Shown: positions 32,454 to 42,489 of the stretch, piece by piece | Numbering within the stretch: position 1 is the first letter of the stretch | Layout of the letters: each line of letters opens with the position of its first letter | NCBI GenBank assembly: GCA_022414725.1 | Contig: CM039466.1 | Coordinates: 17,076,786-17,140,785 of the forward strand | DNA length: 64,000 nucleotides | Source: Microglena sp. YARC | Taxonomy: Eukaryota > Chlorophyta > Chlorophyceae > Chlamydomonadales > Chlamydomonadaceae | Direction of reading: 5' to 3' | The notes under the pieces: generated by a model | Told to the model about the DNA's origin: nothing | What the model saw: only the letters and a program-made list of their open reading frames with translations | Databases searched by the model: none | Made by a program: the position numbers and the translations under genes

Positions 32454-32526
32454 AAGATAAACACATACAAGAGGACTTTGGGAGGACTTGGGATATTATA
32501 TAACATAATTCCCTTGTCCGAGTGTA
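32454..32526 (+). ncRNA. Candidate guide-RNA scaffold region at Fanzor element right end
   Basis: In TnpB and Fanzor systems the guide RNA overlaps the gene's 3' end and the element right end, with the guide drawn from flanking DNA. Only 73 bases separate the stop codon from the right terminus here. They are AT-rich with a possible weak fold around GGGATATTATATAACATAAT, followed by TCCC. The assignment rests on position alone. Confidence 0.3.
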
Positions 32527-32574
32527 TGTCGATCCACCTGCTCCAAAAAGCCGCATCTCCTGCGCATCCTAAAA

Positions 32575-33171
32575 TTAAGCATCGCATCTCCTGCGCACGA
32601 TTTCGTCCAAGAGCGCCTCCCGCTCCTCCCGTGTGCTCGGAAGAATGAGGTCGAAGTGCACGTACAGAGTTCCCAAGCACCGCATCCCGCCACCATTGAA
32701 CACGCTCACTGTTTGCCCCCCCTCGTATTCGACGAAAACGGGAGGGGCGTCATTCAGCCCGGACGGGTGCGGCAACTCGAACGAGCGTCCGTAAAAGTAG
32801 TCCGCAATGCTTACGTTTAGCGCCGCATGCAGGTTGTTCGGGTAGCCGATGTTGTCCATCCGGTACATGGGATTGTCCAACACGCGCACGTGCACGTACA
32901 TGTTTCCAAAAATGACGTATCCGTTCGTCCACAGTTCGTGACCGCGACCGTACAATAGAACGGGATCTCGAGTCGGATTTTTAAAATACTCAGGTTGGAG
33001 AGCGCCCAAATCGATCACGACAGGGTCTCGATATGGGGGCTCGCGCCGTTCGACGGGGGACCCAACAGTGCCGACCACCCATGTGCGTGCCGTCCAATCA
33101 ACAAGGATCTTTTTCGCCCCCCTGTATATTTCTGCAACAGAAACATCCAGCGTACACTCGGCGCATAGAGA
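32575..33171 (-). CDS. DnaJ C-terminal substrate-binding domain protein without J domain
   Basis: The frame is open from 33171 to 32575 but has no ATG before a TAG at 33172, so the start is unclear (GTG 33078 is possible, but family sequence extends above it). LDVSVAEIYRGAKKILVDW matches the first C-terminal domain of Hsp40 proteins. VLLYGRGHELWTNGYVIFGN, then VHVRVLDNPMYRMDN, LNVSIADYFYGRSFELPHPS and FNGGGMRCLGTLYVHFDLIL match the second domain and its glycine-rich end. The zinc-finger region and J domain are absent. Either the N-terminus was lost by a frame break or insertion, or this is a stand-alone client-binding module. A separate J-protein is encoded at 5078-5764. Confidence 0.75.
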   Translation of the reverse strand, partial: SLCAECTLDVSVAEIYRGAKKILVDWTARTWVVGTVGSPVERREPPYRDPVVIDLGALQPEYFKNPTRDPVLLYGRGHELWTNGYVIFGNMYVHVRVLDNPMYRMDNIGYPNNLHAALNVSIADYFYGRSFELPHPSGLNDAPPVFVEYEGGQTVSVFNGGGMRCLGTLYVHFDLILPSTREEREALLDEIVRRRCDA

Positions 33172-33250
33172 CTATACAAGTCGATAGAAGCTCTTCTTGT
33201 ATTTCTCTTTCTGACCCATTTCGCTTAAAGGAATGTTCCACTATTTATGT

Positions 33251-33259
33251 TTATATAAT
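33251..33259 (+). promoter_or_regulatory. TATA-like box before PCNA gene
   Basis: TTATATAAT lies 7 bases before the PCNA ATG in a less AT-rich context. Similar TATA-like strings lie close to several other starts (TTGTATAAT before 48694, TTGGTATAAAA before 55656, TTATTTAAG before the Erv1-like gene), suggesting a common late-type viral promoter; this is inference. Confidence 0.4.
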
Positions 33260-33266
33260 CGCACAA

Positions 33267-34166
33267 ATGTCATCATCATCCATTTCATTCGCACCCGACA
33301 CGACGCGATGTCTAGAGATGCGCACTGTGCAGGGTGTCGCTTTCAAGATCCTGACAGAGGCCCTCAAGGAACTGGTCATGGACACATGCATCGAGTTTGA
33401 CGAAACAGGCATGAAGATCGTCGCGACCGACACTGCGCACATGGTGCTTGTGCACATGAAGTTGCACGCCTCGAAGTTCGAGTACTACAGCTGCCCCAAC
33501 AGGAAAATGATCGGAGTGAACATGCTCAATTTTTACAAGCTTATCAAGACGATCAACAACAACGACCAGCTCACGCTCTACATTGAACATAACGACATCA
33601 ATCACTTGTGCATCAACATAGAAAACATTGAGAAAAACACACGCACGACATACAAACTAAATCTGCTAGACCTCGATCACCGCGTAATCAATGTCGATCC
33701 TACGAGCTTCTCCGAGGTGGTCACGCTCCCCTCGATGGAATTTCAGAAGATATGTAGAGACATGCACAACATCGCAGAGTTCATGGAAATCAGGAGCTTC
33801 AGGAACCAGATTCCGTTCAGCTGCGTGGGAGAGTTTTGCTCCCAGGAAACCACCATCTTCGACAACAACAAGACGCACAAGAACATCTCGCCGTACGACG
33901 ATGCAGAAACAAGCGACATAAACAGCCTTAATAAAGACGGTTGTGTCCCCATCCCAGAGTGCGTCGTCGATACCGAACATGGAAGAGATACATGTACAGA
34001 GATTGTGCAAGGCGTCTTCAGTCTCAAGCAGATGGTCCTCTTCACAAAGTGTACCAACCTCTGCACAACTGCAGAGATCTACCTGAAGAATGACTATCCT
34101 TTAATCATCAAGTATGACGTGTCTTCTCTAGGATCAATCCGACTAGCGTTGGCTCCCCAGCTCTAA
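33267..34166 (+). CDS. PCNA: PCNA sliding clamp
   Basis: 299 residues; ATG 33267 was chosen because the family N-terminus (RCLEMRTVQGVAFKILTEAL) follows closely. Family blocks are FDETGMKIVATDTAHMVLVH in the first domain, MIGVNMLNFYKLIKTINNND at the interdomain region, YKLNLLDLDHRVINVDPTSF before the connector, and the C-terminal YLKNDYPLIIKYDVSSLGSI followed by RLALAPQL. The clamp tethers DNA polymerase and other factors during replication. At about 300 residues it is longer than cellular PCNA (about 260), with an acidic insertion near residues 200-235 (SPYDDAETSDINSLNKDG). The gene is intact. Its TAA stop overlaps the TAG of the convergent RNR gene. Confidence 0.95.
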   Translation: MSSSSISFAPDTTRCLEMRTVQGVAFKILTEALKELVMDTCIEFDETGMKIVATDTAHMVLVHMKLHASKFEYYSCPNRKMIGVNMLNFYKLIKTINNNDQLTLYIEHNDINHLCINIENIEKNTRTTYKLNLLDLDHRVINVDPTSFSEVVTLPSMEFQKICRDMHNIAEFMEIRSFRNQIPFSCVGEFCSQETTIFDNNKTHKNISPYDDAETSDINSLNKDGCVPIPECVVDTEHGRDTCTEIVQGVFSLKQMVLFTKCTNLCTTAEIYLKNDYPLIIKYDVSSLGSIRLALAPQL

Positions 34167-35234
34167 AAGTCCTCTGTGAAAAAGGTGTCTCCATTGTCGC
34201 GTGATGATTGATGATCACCCGACTCGGTATTACGTCTATCCATGTTCAGCACGTACGAGCGCTGGTACAACGAAGCGCGTTCCTCGAAAAAGTTCGTGCG
34301 CGCGTTCATGCCTATGAGCTCCATGAAACCAAACGGGTTGGTCGATCCGAATATGATGGGGTACCCAAGCATGACCAACAGGTTGTCAGCGACGTGCTCT
34401 ATGTACTGGCACATGAGCTTGGAGTTCATCCCCACCAAGCGACAGGGGACCGCCTCGCAAATGAACTCCTTCTCGATAGAGATCGCTTCCATGAACATCT
34501 CGCGAGCCTCCTCAGGCGACATTCGCTTCAACAGCTTCGAGTGAAGAAGACAAGCGAACTCGGTGTGCAGTCCTTCGTCGCGGGCGATTAACTCGTTAGA
34601 CTTGGTCAGCCCCGGGAGAAGATTGCGCTGCTTTATCCAGTAGATCGCGCAAAAGGCGCCTGAGAAGAACAATCCCTCGACGATTGCGAACGCAACAATG
34701 CGCTTGTGGAAAGGCTCAGACGGGTTGCACCACTTGGCAGCCCAATTCACCTTCCTAATCACGCTTTGCATGTTCCCAAGGTCCTTGTAGATCGAGTCCT
34801 TCACACTATTGTCTTGGATAAAAAGTTTCGATCATCAGACTGTACACCTCGGCGTGCACGTTCTCCATCATCGCCTGGAAGGTGTACCCGTACTGCGCCT
34901 CCATGACAGTCACATCCTTACAGAAGTTCGTCATCAGGTTGAGAGATACAAGCGTGTCGCTAGCAGCGAAGAAGACAAGAATGTTCTTGACAAAGTGTCG
35001 CTCCTCTTCATTCAACTTGTTGTTGAAATGCTCGCGATCACGTGAAAAGTCGATCTCCTCGGCAACCCAAAACGACGCCAACTGGAGCTTGTAGTGTCTC
35101 CAGATATCGGGATACTCTATCGGGTACGTCGTCATTCGCATAGTCCCGGAAAGCAACGGCTCAGAAGCAGAAGTCGCTCGGTCACCTTCGTTTTTCATCA
35201 TCATCCCAAACATATCTCCACGCGTACAATTCAT
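34163..35234 (-). CDS. Ribonucleotide reductase small subunit (R2), single-base frame break
   Basis: ATG 35234 starts MNCTRGDMFG. Family motifs: SFWVAEEIDFSRDREHF, then MMENVHAEVYSLMIETF (metal ligands Glu and His plus the radical-bearing Tyr), then in the second frame ARDEGLHTEFACLLHSKLL, MNSKLMCQYIEHVADNLL and the R1-binding tip FFTEDF. The frame changes at a five-T run at about 34819 (minus strand); one base fewer would restore an otherwise complete chain of about 355 residues with every ligand retained, so sequence error is the simplest explanation. R2 makes the tyrosyl radical for dNTP synthesis. Its large subunit is not in this window. Confidence 0.95.
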
Positions 35235-35280
35235 TGTCAAGAATTCTTTACACCTGTTTTATTTGTGAGATTATTTAAAG

Positions 35281-37251
35281 TCACGAATCAGCTGCATCAA
35301 TAATGGCGGCAACTTCGCCTGGAGTGACCGATGGATACTGTGTGTACCAGTCCAATATGTCACCCTCGTAGCACATGTTCCACACCCTCAACTGGCTGGT
35401 TCGACCCACTCTCAGCGCGCGTTCGATCACCCGTGTAACAAGCGACTGATGCGGAGGATGCATGAAAATGATGTCGCTCACCATCTCCATGTTCAGACCA
35501 GATCCGAAATGCGTAGGACTCGCCAGCAGAACCCGCACAATTCCAGAGCGAAATTGGTTGATCGTATTGCGGATGATGCCACTGTTCCCGCGCAAGAACG
35601 CGTAAGGAATTGAAAGCTCGCCCAAACACTCGGAGATGCTATCCAATGCATACCGATGAGAAGAAAAAATGATGACTCGACCATTAGATGATGATGTCAC
35701 CATTGTATTCAAAAAGTACTTCAACGTTTCCATCTTGCAGAACACATTGCCCAATGGAGGCGTTTGATGCTCGTGGTCTTCTGCAATATTTGTCTCAAGT
35801 GTTGCAGAAAGTTCCGATGAGTGCACGACAATGGCATCCTCGAGTCGCGTCGGGCTGCGACATATGGGACACGTAGCAGAAGACGGGATAGAGTCCGACG
35901 ATGTAGCAAGCCACATACATAAACAGCGAAGGCAAAACGAGTTTGCGCAGCATGGGACAACCACTTGCGGTTTAAGTTGTACATCAGAGCAACTTGTGGC
36001 GGTGTTCCCATAACCACGAGATCCGATGTCATCGTAGCATATGGAGCAGGAAGCGGTCTCCTCGGGGTTTGAGGTTACAATAGCCGTGCGAGTTTCTGCC
36101 CTTCTAACCACTCCGGGAATCGAAGAGGTCAACAAACGTTTCAGAGCCCCCAACTCATCCAATTCGTGTTGGGATGAAGGAATAATACGCAGAGCATTGT
36201 CTATGCCTTTTCCGGACTCCAGCTCTGCCAGGACACGCATATTTAGAGAGTGTTCCTTGAACGATTTGTGGGGGAAGTAGTAACTGCTACTCCCAGGTGG
36301 ATTAGATGGGAACCTACAAGTCACATTTGCGATGTTCGCAACTGGAAACTCGAACGATCTCAACACGAAAGCGTCCTCGTTCCGGACGAACAAACCGGTG
36401 GGCTCGTGGAGGCGGCTATGGTGGGATGACATGACATTTGCTCTGAAGGTGTTGTTCACTATGTACGAGTTAGCTCGAGACCCGTGCATGAGACTATTTG
36501 TGTCGGAGGTAACGTACCAGTGGAAGCCGGCGTCCATAGCGACAGTACAGGTGGAGATTGTATCCGCCTCGTCGATGAACACGCGCGCAATCTTCACTTG
36601 CATTCGGTTCGATGTCATCGCGATCGAGTCGTAAAAGGAGTTCGATACTATGATCAAATCGAGCGATTGAATACGGGAGAGGTCGCACAATTCGCAAACG
36701 TGGTTGTAGCGAGACACAACGGTGAACGATAAGTGGTCACGAAAGCTCTCGGCATAGCACTTCCACTGAGATACCAATGTATGCGGAATCACAATAACAG
36801 AAGTCCGTACATTAGGCATACGTTGGAAGTCCATCACGATCGAGACGTTGTCGCACGCAAAGGATATGTAATCCACATCGCTTGAAGGAAGTGGGGCGGG
36901 TACAATGGGTTTCAAGAATAACACCATGCTGAGAATAATCAACGACTTACCGGACCCCCCAAGATCGCTGATCACACCGACCCTAGGACGCACGACCTTC
37001 GATGTTGAAGCTACAAGGAATATCGAAGACGCTGCATCAGCAATGGCCTCGTCATCAACAACAACGACACTGTTGCCATCATTATTCTCATGTTCTGAAA
37101 TACCAAACAGTTCTCGCAAGCTGATCAGTTCTCTTTCCATCGACATGCATGCGGCGATCGACGCCCGTTGGTGCGGGAACAGACGTACCCCAATTTCATC
37201 TGGCAGATTCGGGCTGCGGGGGCTTCGTTCGGTGAGGAGACGGATAACCAT
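35281..37251 (-). CDS. SNF2-type helicase with embedded RING finger (Rad5/HLTF-like layout)
   Basis: 656 residues, intact, ATG 37251. Residues about 90-105 hold Walker A (VGVISDLGGSGKSLIILSMV), about 225 the Walker B variant ARVFIDEADTI, and about 410-470 a C3HC4-type RING (ASCSICYDDIG, PCCANSFCLRCLCMWLA, CPICRS). The C-terminal lobe follows with GRVIIFSSHRYALDSISECL, VRVLLASPTHFGSGLNMEMV and RVIERALRVGRTSQLRVWN, which has a helicase motif VI-like arginine pattern. RING insertion between the lobes is the Rad5/HLTF/RAD16 arrangement, linked to DNA damage tolerance and ubiquitin transfer; giant viruses carry several such ATPases. It may act in viral repair or transcription. Start context is weak, but no earlier ATG fits. 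Confidence 0.85.
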   Translation of the reverse strand: MVIRLLTERSPRSPNLPDEIGVRLFPHQRASIAACMSMERELISLRELFGISEHENNDGNSVVVVDDEAIADAASSIFLVASTSKVVRPRVGVISDLGGSGKSLIILSMVLFLKPIVPAPLPSSDVDYISFACDNVSIVMDFQRMPNVRTSVIVIPHTLVSQWKCYAESFRDHLSFTVVSRYNHVCELCDLSRIQSLDLIIVSNSFYDSIAMTSNRMQVKIARVFIDEADTISTCTVAMDAGFHWYVTSDTNSLMHGSRANSYIVNNTFRANVMSSHHSRLHEPTGLFVRNEDAFVLRSFEFPVANIANVTCRFPSNPPGSSSYYFPHKSFKEHSLNMRVLAELESGKGIDNALRIIPSSQHELDELGALKRLLTSSIPGVVRRAETRTAIVTSNPEETASCSICYDDIGSRGYGNTATSCSDVQLKPQVVVPCCANSFCLRCLCMWLATSSDSIPSSATCPICRSPTRLEDAIVVHSSELSATLETNIAEDHEHQTPPLGNVFCKMETLKYFLNTMVTSSSNGRVIIFSSHRYALDSISECLGELSIPYAFLRGNSGIIRNTINQFRSGIVRVLLASPTHFGSGLNMEMVSDIIFMHPPHQSLVTRVIERALRVGRTSQLRVWNMCYEGDILDWYTQYPSVTPGEVAAIIDAADS

Positions 37252-37484
37252 AGGGGGGGTAAGAGCTTATCAAACGCGGAGATTTTATCAGAAGTGGGTC
37301 CCATTAGTAAAATAATGATCCTGATCCTTTTACACTCTTCCGATTTTCCACTACAGTCGGCGGAACAGTTAAATAAAAAAGACATTAGGTTACACCGCAA
37401 GGTGTGCAGTAACATAATTCCCTTGTTCGTGTGTACACACAGTTAATGAAATTTGGTGAACGAATGTAGGAAGAAGAAGCTCCA
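37252..37484. repeat. Intergenic region holding class B and class C transposon ends
   Basis: At 37354 a class B end reads TACAGTCGGCGGAACAGT, then TAAATAAAA. At 37409-37435 a class C right end reads AACATAATTCCCTTGTTCGT, then GTGTA, the same as the right terminus of the composite at 32526. Nothing coding is visible between. Confidence 0.75.
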
Positions 37485-40400
37485 ATGCAGTCGCAAATTA
37501 TAGACCCCACGCTCGATTCGTACCGAAAGAAACAAATACGCAAGTACATCCTCGCATCGGTCGTGGTGGCACAGTGATGATCGTGGCGCTACTGCAGATA
37601 ACGGCACCCGGTATGAAGGGGCAACGCTTCACGCAGGCTACAGCTTTCTCAGTGGTCGCTATCCTGTACATGGACCTCTGCTGGCTCATGTGCGTCCTGA
37701 GGGTGTGGGTATCCAAGGACTCGAAACTGGTGCATGCACTATACGTTGTTCACGTCGGTATGGGCAAGATCGCAACACTGAACAAACGGCTCAGTAGTAT
37801 TGATGGCGGAGAAGCATCCGCAGTGGCAAGTCTCCTGAAACGGGTAATAGAGGCACACTACACGGTTATCTCGGTGACCACACAAATGCACGAGCGAGCG
37901 AGCACGATAGCAGTGACGTCGATAGCGATCGCAGGAGTCATATACATTGCATTCGGTAACAGTGAGAAGAAACGGAGCCAAATGGAGAAACAACAAACAA
38001 ACATAACGCCGCCAGAACGCCACCTAATGGTACAACAAGAATCCATCCCATTCCTATATAAACAAAGAGGTGGCACTCATGCAGACGTTTATATATCGGC
38101 CCGGTACACACCCACTCTACTTAGGCGGTGCGGGGCACCTGATGTTGTGGTAAAGCTCGCATCAAACGAGGGGGGGATAGATCCGATCGATGTAGCAGTG
38201 CACGAAGGCGGCTATTTCCGTGATCCTATTGTCAGGTGCGAGTTCTATGAGAACTACAAGGACGGGCGCATGAATATCAAGGCGACGGAAATGGGAGACA
38301 ACAATGTGGGGGCACAACACTTAGGACAGTTCCACACCCCCTCGCAATCACCACAGCCAGGAGAGGATTCCCTAGATATGCACTCATCCAAGACATTCGG
38401 TTCATACTTCGACATCGAGACCATGCGTGAGAAGGTGCGAGCGCGGTACGCTGAGCGTCACAATATATGGGTTCGCGCATTTGGCGAAGGGAGTCAAGAG
38501 ACGATCCTATTCAATGCTCTAAAGTGTGCAGCCTTCCGCAATCGATTCTTCTCGCACACTCCCGACATGCTGGTGTTCGACAACGAATCCGTGCGAAGGC
38601 ACCATGTGTACGCGGCTTCTAGAAAGGGGCCTACAAAAGGTAATCTAGAAATGTTGGTAAAAAAAATAGTTCGGTGGCAAACAATCATTTTTTGGGCTGT
38701 GACCGAGGCTAAGTACCATCAGAGACGAGGGAAGTCGATGCAACTGTCGGGACAATCATGGATGCAAGAGTTCGAACAACTCATAATCACCTTAACGAAA
38801 AAAAATGGTCCGGCACAGCTCTTCGAGGATGAGTTCCTAGTCCGTATCAAAAACACCACCGACAAAATACTAAATCGGAAAAGAAACTTCTACAACCAGG
38901 AAAAAAATCACAGTCAGGGGGGGGGAGGAATGAAAATAATAATTCGACCATCCTCACTGCTCCTCCTCCATCTCAATTATATTTTCCATGTTATCAACCA
39001 CCGTGTCAACAACCGTGTACAAATCCTCCATATCAACCATGTTATCCAACCCCGTGTCAACAACCATGTACGACTCCTCCATATCAACCATGTCATCCAT
39101 CCCCGTGTCAACAACCATGTACGACTCCTCCATATCAACCATGTTATCCATCCCCGTGTCAACAACCGTGTACGACTCCTCCATATCAACCATGTTATCC
39201 CACCCCGTGTCAACAACCATGTACGACTCCTCCATATCAACCATGTTATCCATCCCCGTGTCAACAACCGTGAACGACTCCTCCATATCAACCATGTTAT
39301 CCCACCCCGTGTCAACAACCATGTACGACTCCTCCATATCAACCATGTTATCCATCCCCGTGTCAACAACCGTGTACGACTCCTCCATATCAACCATGTT
39401 ATCCCACCCCGTGTCAACAACCGTGTACGACTCCTCCATATCAACCATGTTATCCAACCACGTGTCAACAACCGTGTACGACTCCTCAATATCAACCATG
39501 TTATCCCACCCCTCCACTGCATGTCCCTGAGCAATATTGGGACGAAGTGGTGGCGGCGTTGGCATTCCATCATGATGTACAACCGCTGCAATCTCATGCA
39601 CAACATATTCTCAGTCCTCCACTGATTGTCTCCGATCAATATGTCCTCACTCCTCCACTACTAGTCCCCGAGCAATATTGGGACGAAGTGGTGGCAGCAT
39701 TAGCATTCCCTGTTTCTGTACAACCGCTGCAATCTCATGCACAACATATTCTCACTCCTCCACTACTTGTCCCCGAGCAACCTTTGAACGAAGTGGTGGC
39801 AGCATTAGCATTCCCTGTTTCTGTACAACTAGTGCAATTTCATGCACAACATATTCTCACTCCTCCACTGCTTGTCCCAGAGCAATCTTTGAACGAAGTG
39901 GTGGCAGCAATATCATCCCCTAATGATACTGATTCTGTACAATCTCTGCAATCTCATGCACAACATGTCCTCACTCCTCCACTACTTGTCCCCGAGCAAT
40001 ATTGGGACGAAGTGGTGGCAGCATTAGCATTCCCTGTTTCTGTACAACCGGTGCAATTTCATGCACAACATATTCTCACTCCTCCACTGCTTGTCCCAGA
40101 GCAATCTTTGAACGAAGTGGTGGCAGCAGTATCATCCCCTAATGATACTGATTCTGTACAATCTCTGCAATCTCATGCACAACATGTCCTCACTCCTCCA
40201 CTACTTGTCCCCGAGCAATATTGGGACGAAGTGGTGGCAGCATTAGCATTCCCTGTTTCTGTACAACCGGTGCAATTTCATGCACAACATATTCTCACTC
40301 CTCCACTTCTTGTCCCAGAGCAATCTTTGAACGAAGTGGTGGCAGCAGTATCATCCCCTAATGATACTGATTCTGTACAATCTCTGCAATCTCATGCACA

Positions 40401-42327
40401 ACATGTCCTCACTCCTCCACTACTTGTCCCCGAACAATATTGGGAAGAAGTGGTGGCAGCATTAGCATTCCCTATTTCTGTACAACCGGTGCAATTTCAT
40501 GCACAACATATTCTCACTCCTCCACTGCTTGTCCCAGAGCAATCTTTGAACGAAGTGGTGGCACTAGTATCATCCCCTAATGATACTGATTCTGTACAAT
40601 CTCTGCAATCTCATGCACAACATGTCCTCACTCCTCCACTACTTGTCCCCGAGCAATATTGGGACGAAGTGGTGGCAGCATTAGCATTCCCTGTTTCTGT
40701 ACAACCGGTGCAATTTCATGCACAACATATTCTCACTCCTACACTTCTTGTCCCAGAGCAATCTTTGAACGAAGTGGTGGCAGCAGTATCATCCCCTAAT
40801 GATACTGATTCTGTACAATCTCTGCAATCTCATGCACAACATGTCCTCACTCCTCCACTACTTGTCCCCGAGCAATATTGGGACGAAGTGGTGGCAGCAT
40901 TAGCATTCCCTGTTTCTGTACAACCGGTGCAATTTCATGCACAACATATTCTCACTCCTCCACTTCTTGTCCCAGAGCAATCTTTGAACGAAGTGGTGGC
41001 AGCAGTATCATTCCCTAATGATACTGATTCTGTACAATCTCTGCAATCTCATGCACGACATGTCCTCACTCCTCCACTACTTGTCCCCGAGCAATATTGA
41101 GACGAAGTGGTGGCAGCATTAGCATTCCCTGTTTATGTACAACCGGTGCAATCTCATGCACAACATATTCTCACTCCTCCACTGCTTGTCCCCGAGCAAT
41201 ATTGGGACGAAGTGGTGGCAGCATTAGCATTCCCTGTTTCTGTACAACCGGTGCAATCTCATGCACAACATATTCTCACTCCTCCACTGCTTGTCCCCGA
41301 GCAATCTTGGGACGAAGTGGTGGCAGCATTAGCAATCCCTGAATCTGTACAACCGGTGCAATCTCATGCACAACATATTCTCACTCCTCCACTGCTTGTC
41401 CCCGATCAATCTTGGAACGAAGTGGTGGAAGCATTGGCATTCCCTCCCACCACAATTGTTTTACCACCGCTTCTCTCACCAGAGTTGCCATCTATTCCTA
41501 TGCCGCCTCTGCTCTCACCAGATACTCCATCTATTCCTCTGCCACCGCTACTATCGCCCGATATACCATCTATTCCTCTGCCACCGCTACTATCGCCCGA
41601 TATACCATCTATTCCTCTGCCACCTCTGCTCTCAACCGATATGCCATCTATTCCTCTGCCACCTCTGCTCTCAACCGATGTGCCATCTATTCCTCTGCCA
41701 CCTCTGCTCTCAACCGATATGCCATCTATTCCTCTGCCGCCGCTGCTATCGCCAGATATGCATTCAAAGAAATTCGTTATTCCTGGATCCATGGCTTTCT
41801 CAAAACGGTTTTTGATCCGGGGGGCGTCAATTCCGCATTCAAAACAGTTTGTCATCCCGGGCGTGATGCAGGTAAATATCTCACATGCTTCCGGTGCACA
41901 ACCCCAAACACTCAGACAACAACAGAAACAACAACAGAAAACATATACCCCTAGATCCACTCCATCGGTATATGATTTGATCCACCGGTGCAAGACTCCT
42001 ATGTGGACGTTCGGCATCATTATCGCGTCCATCATTGCAATTATCAAGCTTATGCTAGCCGAGGCGAATCTAGCTGAGGGGTACGGGGGTGAGGAAAGTA
42101 GTGTCTTTGAGGATGCCTGCAGTAGAGAACTTGATGTTGCGTATATTGACGCCTCTGATGGAAAGGTGAGAGAAGCAGTCGCTCGCGCACACAAGTGCCT
42201 TTCACATAAGTACGTGCGTGCAATCGATATCAAGGTAGCAACTGCATCTGCATTCTTAATAGGGATGTCCGCATGTAGTCGCCGAAATTATTTTGATTGC
42301 GATGACAATAACAATTGTTTGTATTAA
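37485..42327 (+). CDS. Giant repeat-rich membrane protein, two frameshifts and one nonsense codon
   Basis: ATG 37485 opens MQSQIIDPTLDSYRKKQIRK; a frame change near 37570 leads to membrane helices (AFSVVAILYMDLCWLMCVL and ASTIAVTSIAIAGVIYIAFG) and a globular region of about 300 residues. At a nine-G run (38918-38926) the frame changes again into a long repeat region: a Pro/Gln/Cys-rich section (PCQQPCTTPPYQPCYP), a section with LTPPLLVPEQYWDEVVAALA units in a 219-bp higher-order repeat, then PPLLSPDIPSIPL units. After a TGA at 41098, where all other units have TGG, the same frame resumes to 42327 with a C-terminal helix (TFGIIIASIIAIIKLMLA). About 1600 residues if whole. A surface or fibre role is likely but unproven. 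Confidence 0.65.
38975..39515 (+). repeat. 57-bp coding repeat, Pro/Gln/Cys-rich
   Basis: About nine units of CAACCATGTTATCCATCCCC, then GTGTCAACAACCATGTACGA and CTCCTCCATAT, each encoding a PCQQPCTTPPYQPCYPxP block. Six or more invariant Cys per repeat pair suggest a disulfide cross-linked rod or coat. Minor variation is confined to CCATGT/CCGTGT and CATCC/CACCC/CAACC. Confidence 0.85.
39610..41450 (+). repeat. 219-bp higher-order coding repeat
   Basis: Each 219-bp block encodes two related half-units, one with QYWDEVVAALAFPVS and one with QSLNEVVAAVSSPNDTDS, each preceded by SHAQHxLTPPLLVPE. Five to six blocks are followed by simpler single half-units after 41107. Near identity between blocks points to recent unequal exchange or gene conversion. 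Confidence 0.85.
41462..41765 (+). repeat. 48-bp Pro/Leu/Ile-rich coding repeat
   Basis: Six to seven units of PSIPLPPLLSPD or PLLSTDMPSI type, encoded by CCATCTATTCCTCTGCCACC and related steps, form an extended proline-rich stalk between the repeat region and the C-terminal domain. Confidence 0.85.
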
Positions 42328-42331
42328 ATCA

Positions 42332-42489
42332 ATGTCACCATCAAACGAGCAGACAACATCAACACATCATAACGACCCACCACCACCCAAGAAGAAACCT
42401 CCACCGCCCAAGAAGAAACCTCCACCTCCATCACTACCGAAAACCACTCTGATCACGCCTGCATTGACATACATGATCGGGAAGAACTC
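42332..42489 (+). pseudogene. Pro/Lys-rich small membrane protein, 5' part, interrupted by transposon
   Basis: ATG 42332 opens a Ser/Thr start, then two PPPPKKK repeats and SLPKTTLITPALTYMIGKNS. The frame then runs into the class A inverted repeat, which encodes TVVLK and a stop. The likely continuation lies beyond the 2.7-kb element at 45163. The insertion target is the TA within CTCTACA. A frame mismatch between the two halves means one more indel is needed to join them. Confidence 0.55.

Larger units (their letters stand above)
29422..32526 (+). mobile_element. Mariner-type transposon carrying transposase and Fanzor nuclease
   Basis: The left end starts TACACTCAGACCGGTCAATT, then ATGTTA; the right end, read inward on the minus strand from 32526, starts TACACTCGGACAAGGGAATT, then ATGTTA. 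The two agree at about three quarters of the first 34 bases and both carry the TA expected of a mariner/Tc1 target duplication. Inside, on the same strand, are a DDE transposase and a Fanzor gene with no space between stop and start. Solo ends of the same class lie at 29298 and 37409-37435. The transposase frame is broken, so movement today would need help in trans unless that break is a sequence error. Confidence 0.8.

Noticed and set aside
38954..39601. Met/Val/Asp-rich minus frame opposite the 57-bp repeat
   Set aside because: Its open state follows from the repeat period of 57. The plus frame continues into unique coding sequence on both sides, which the minus frame does not.
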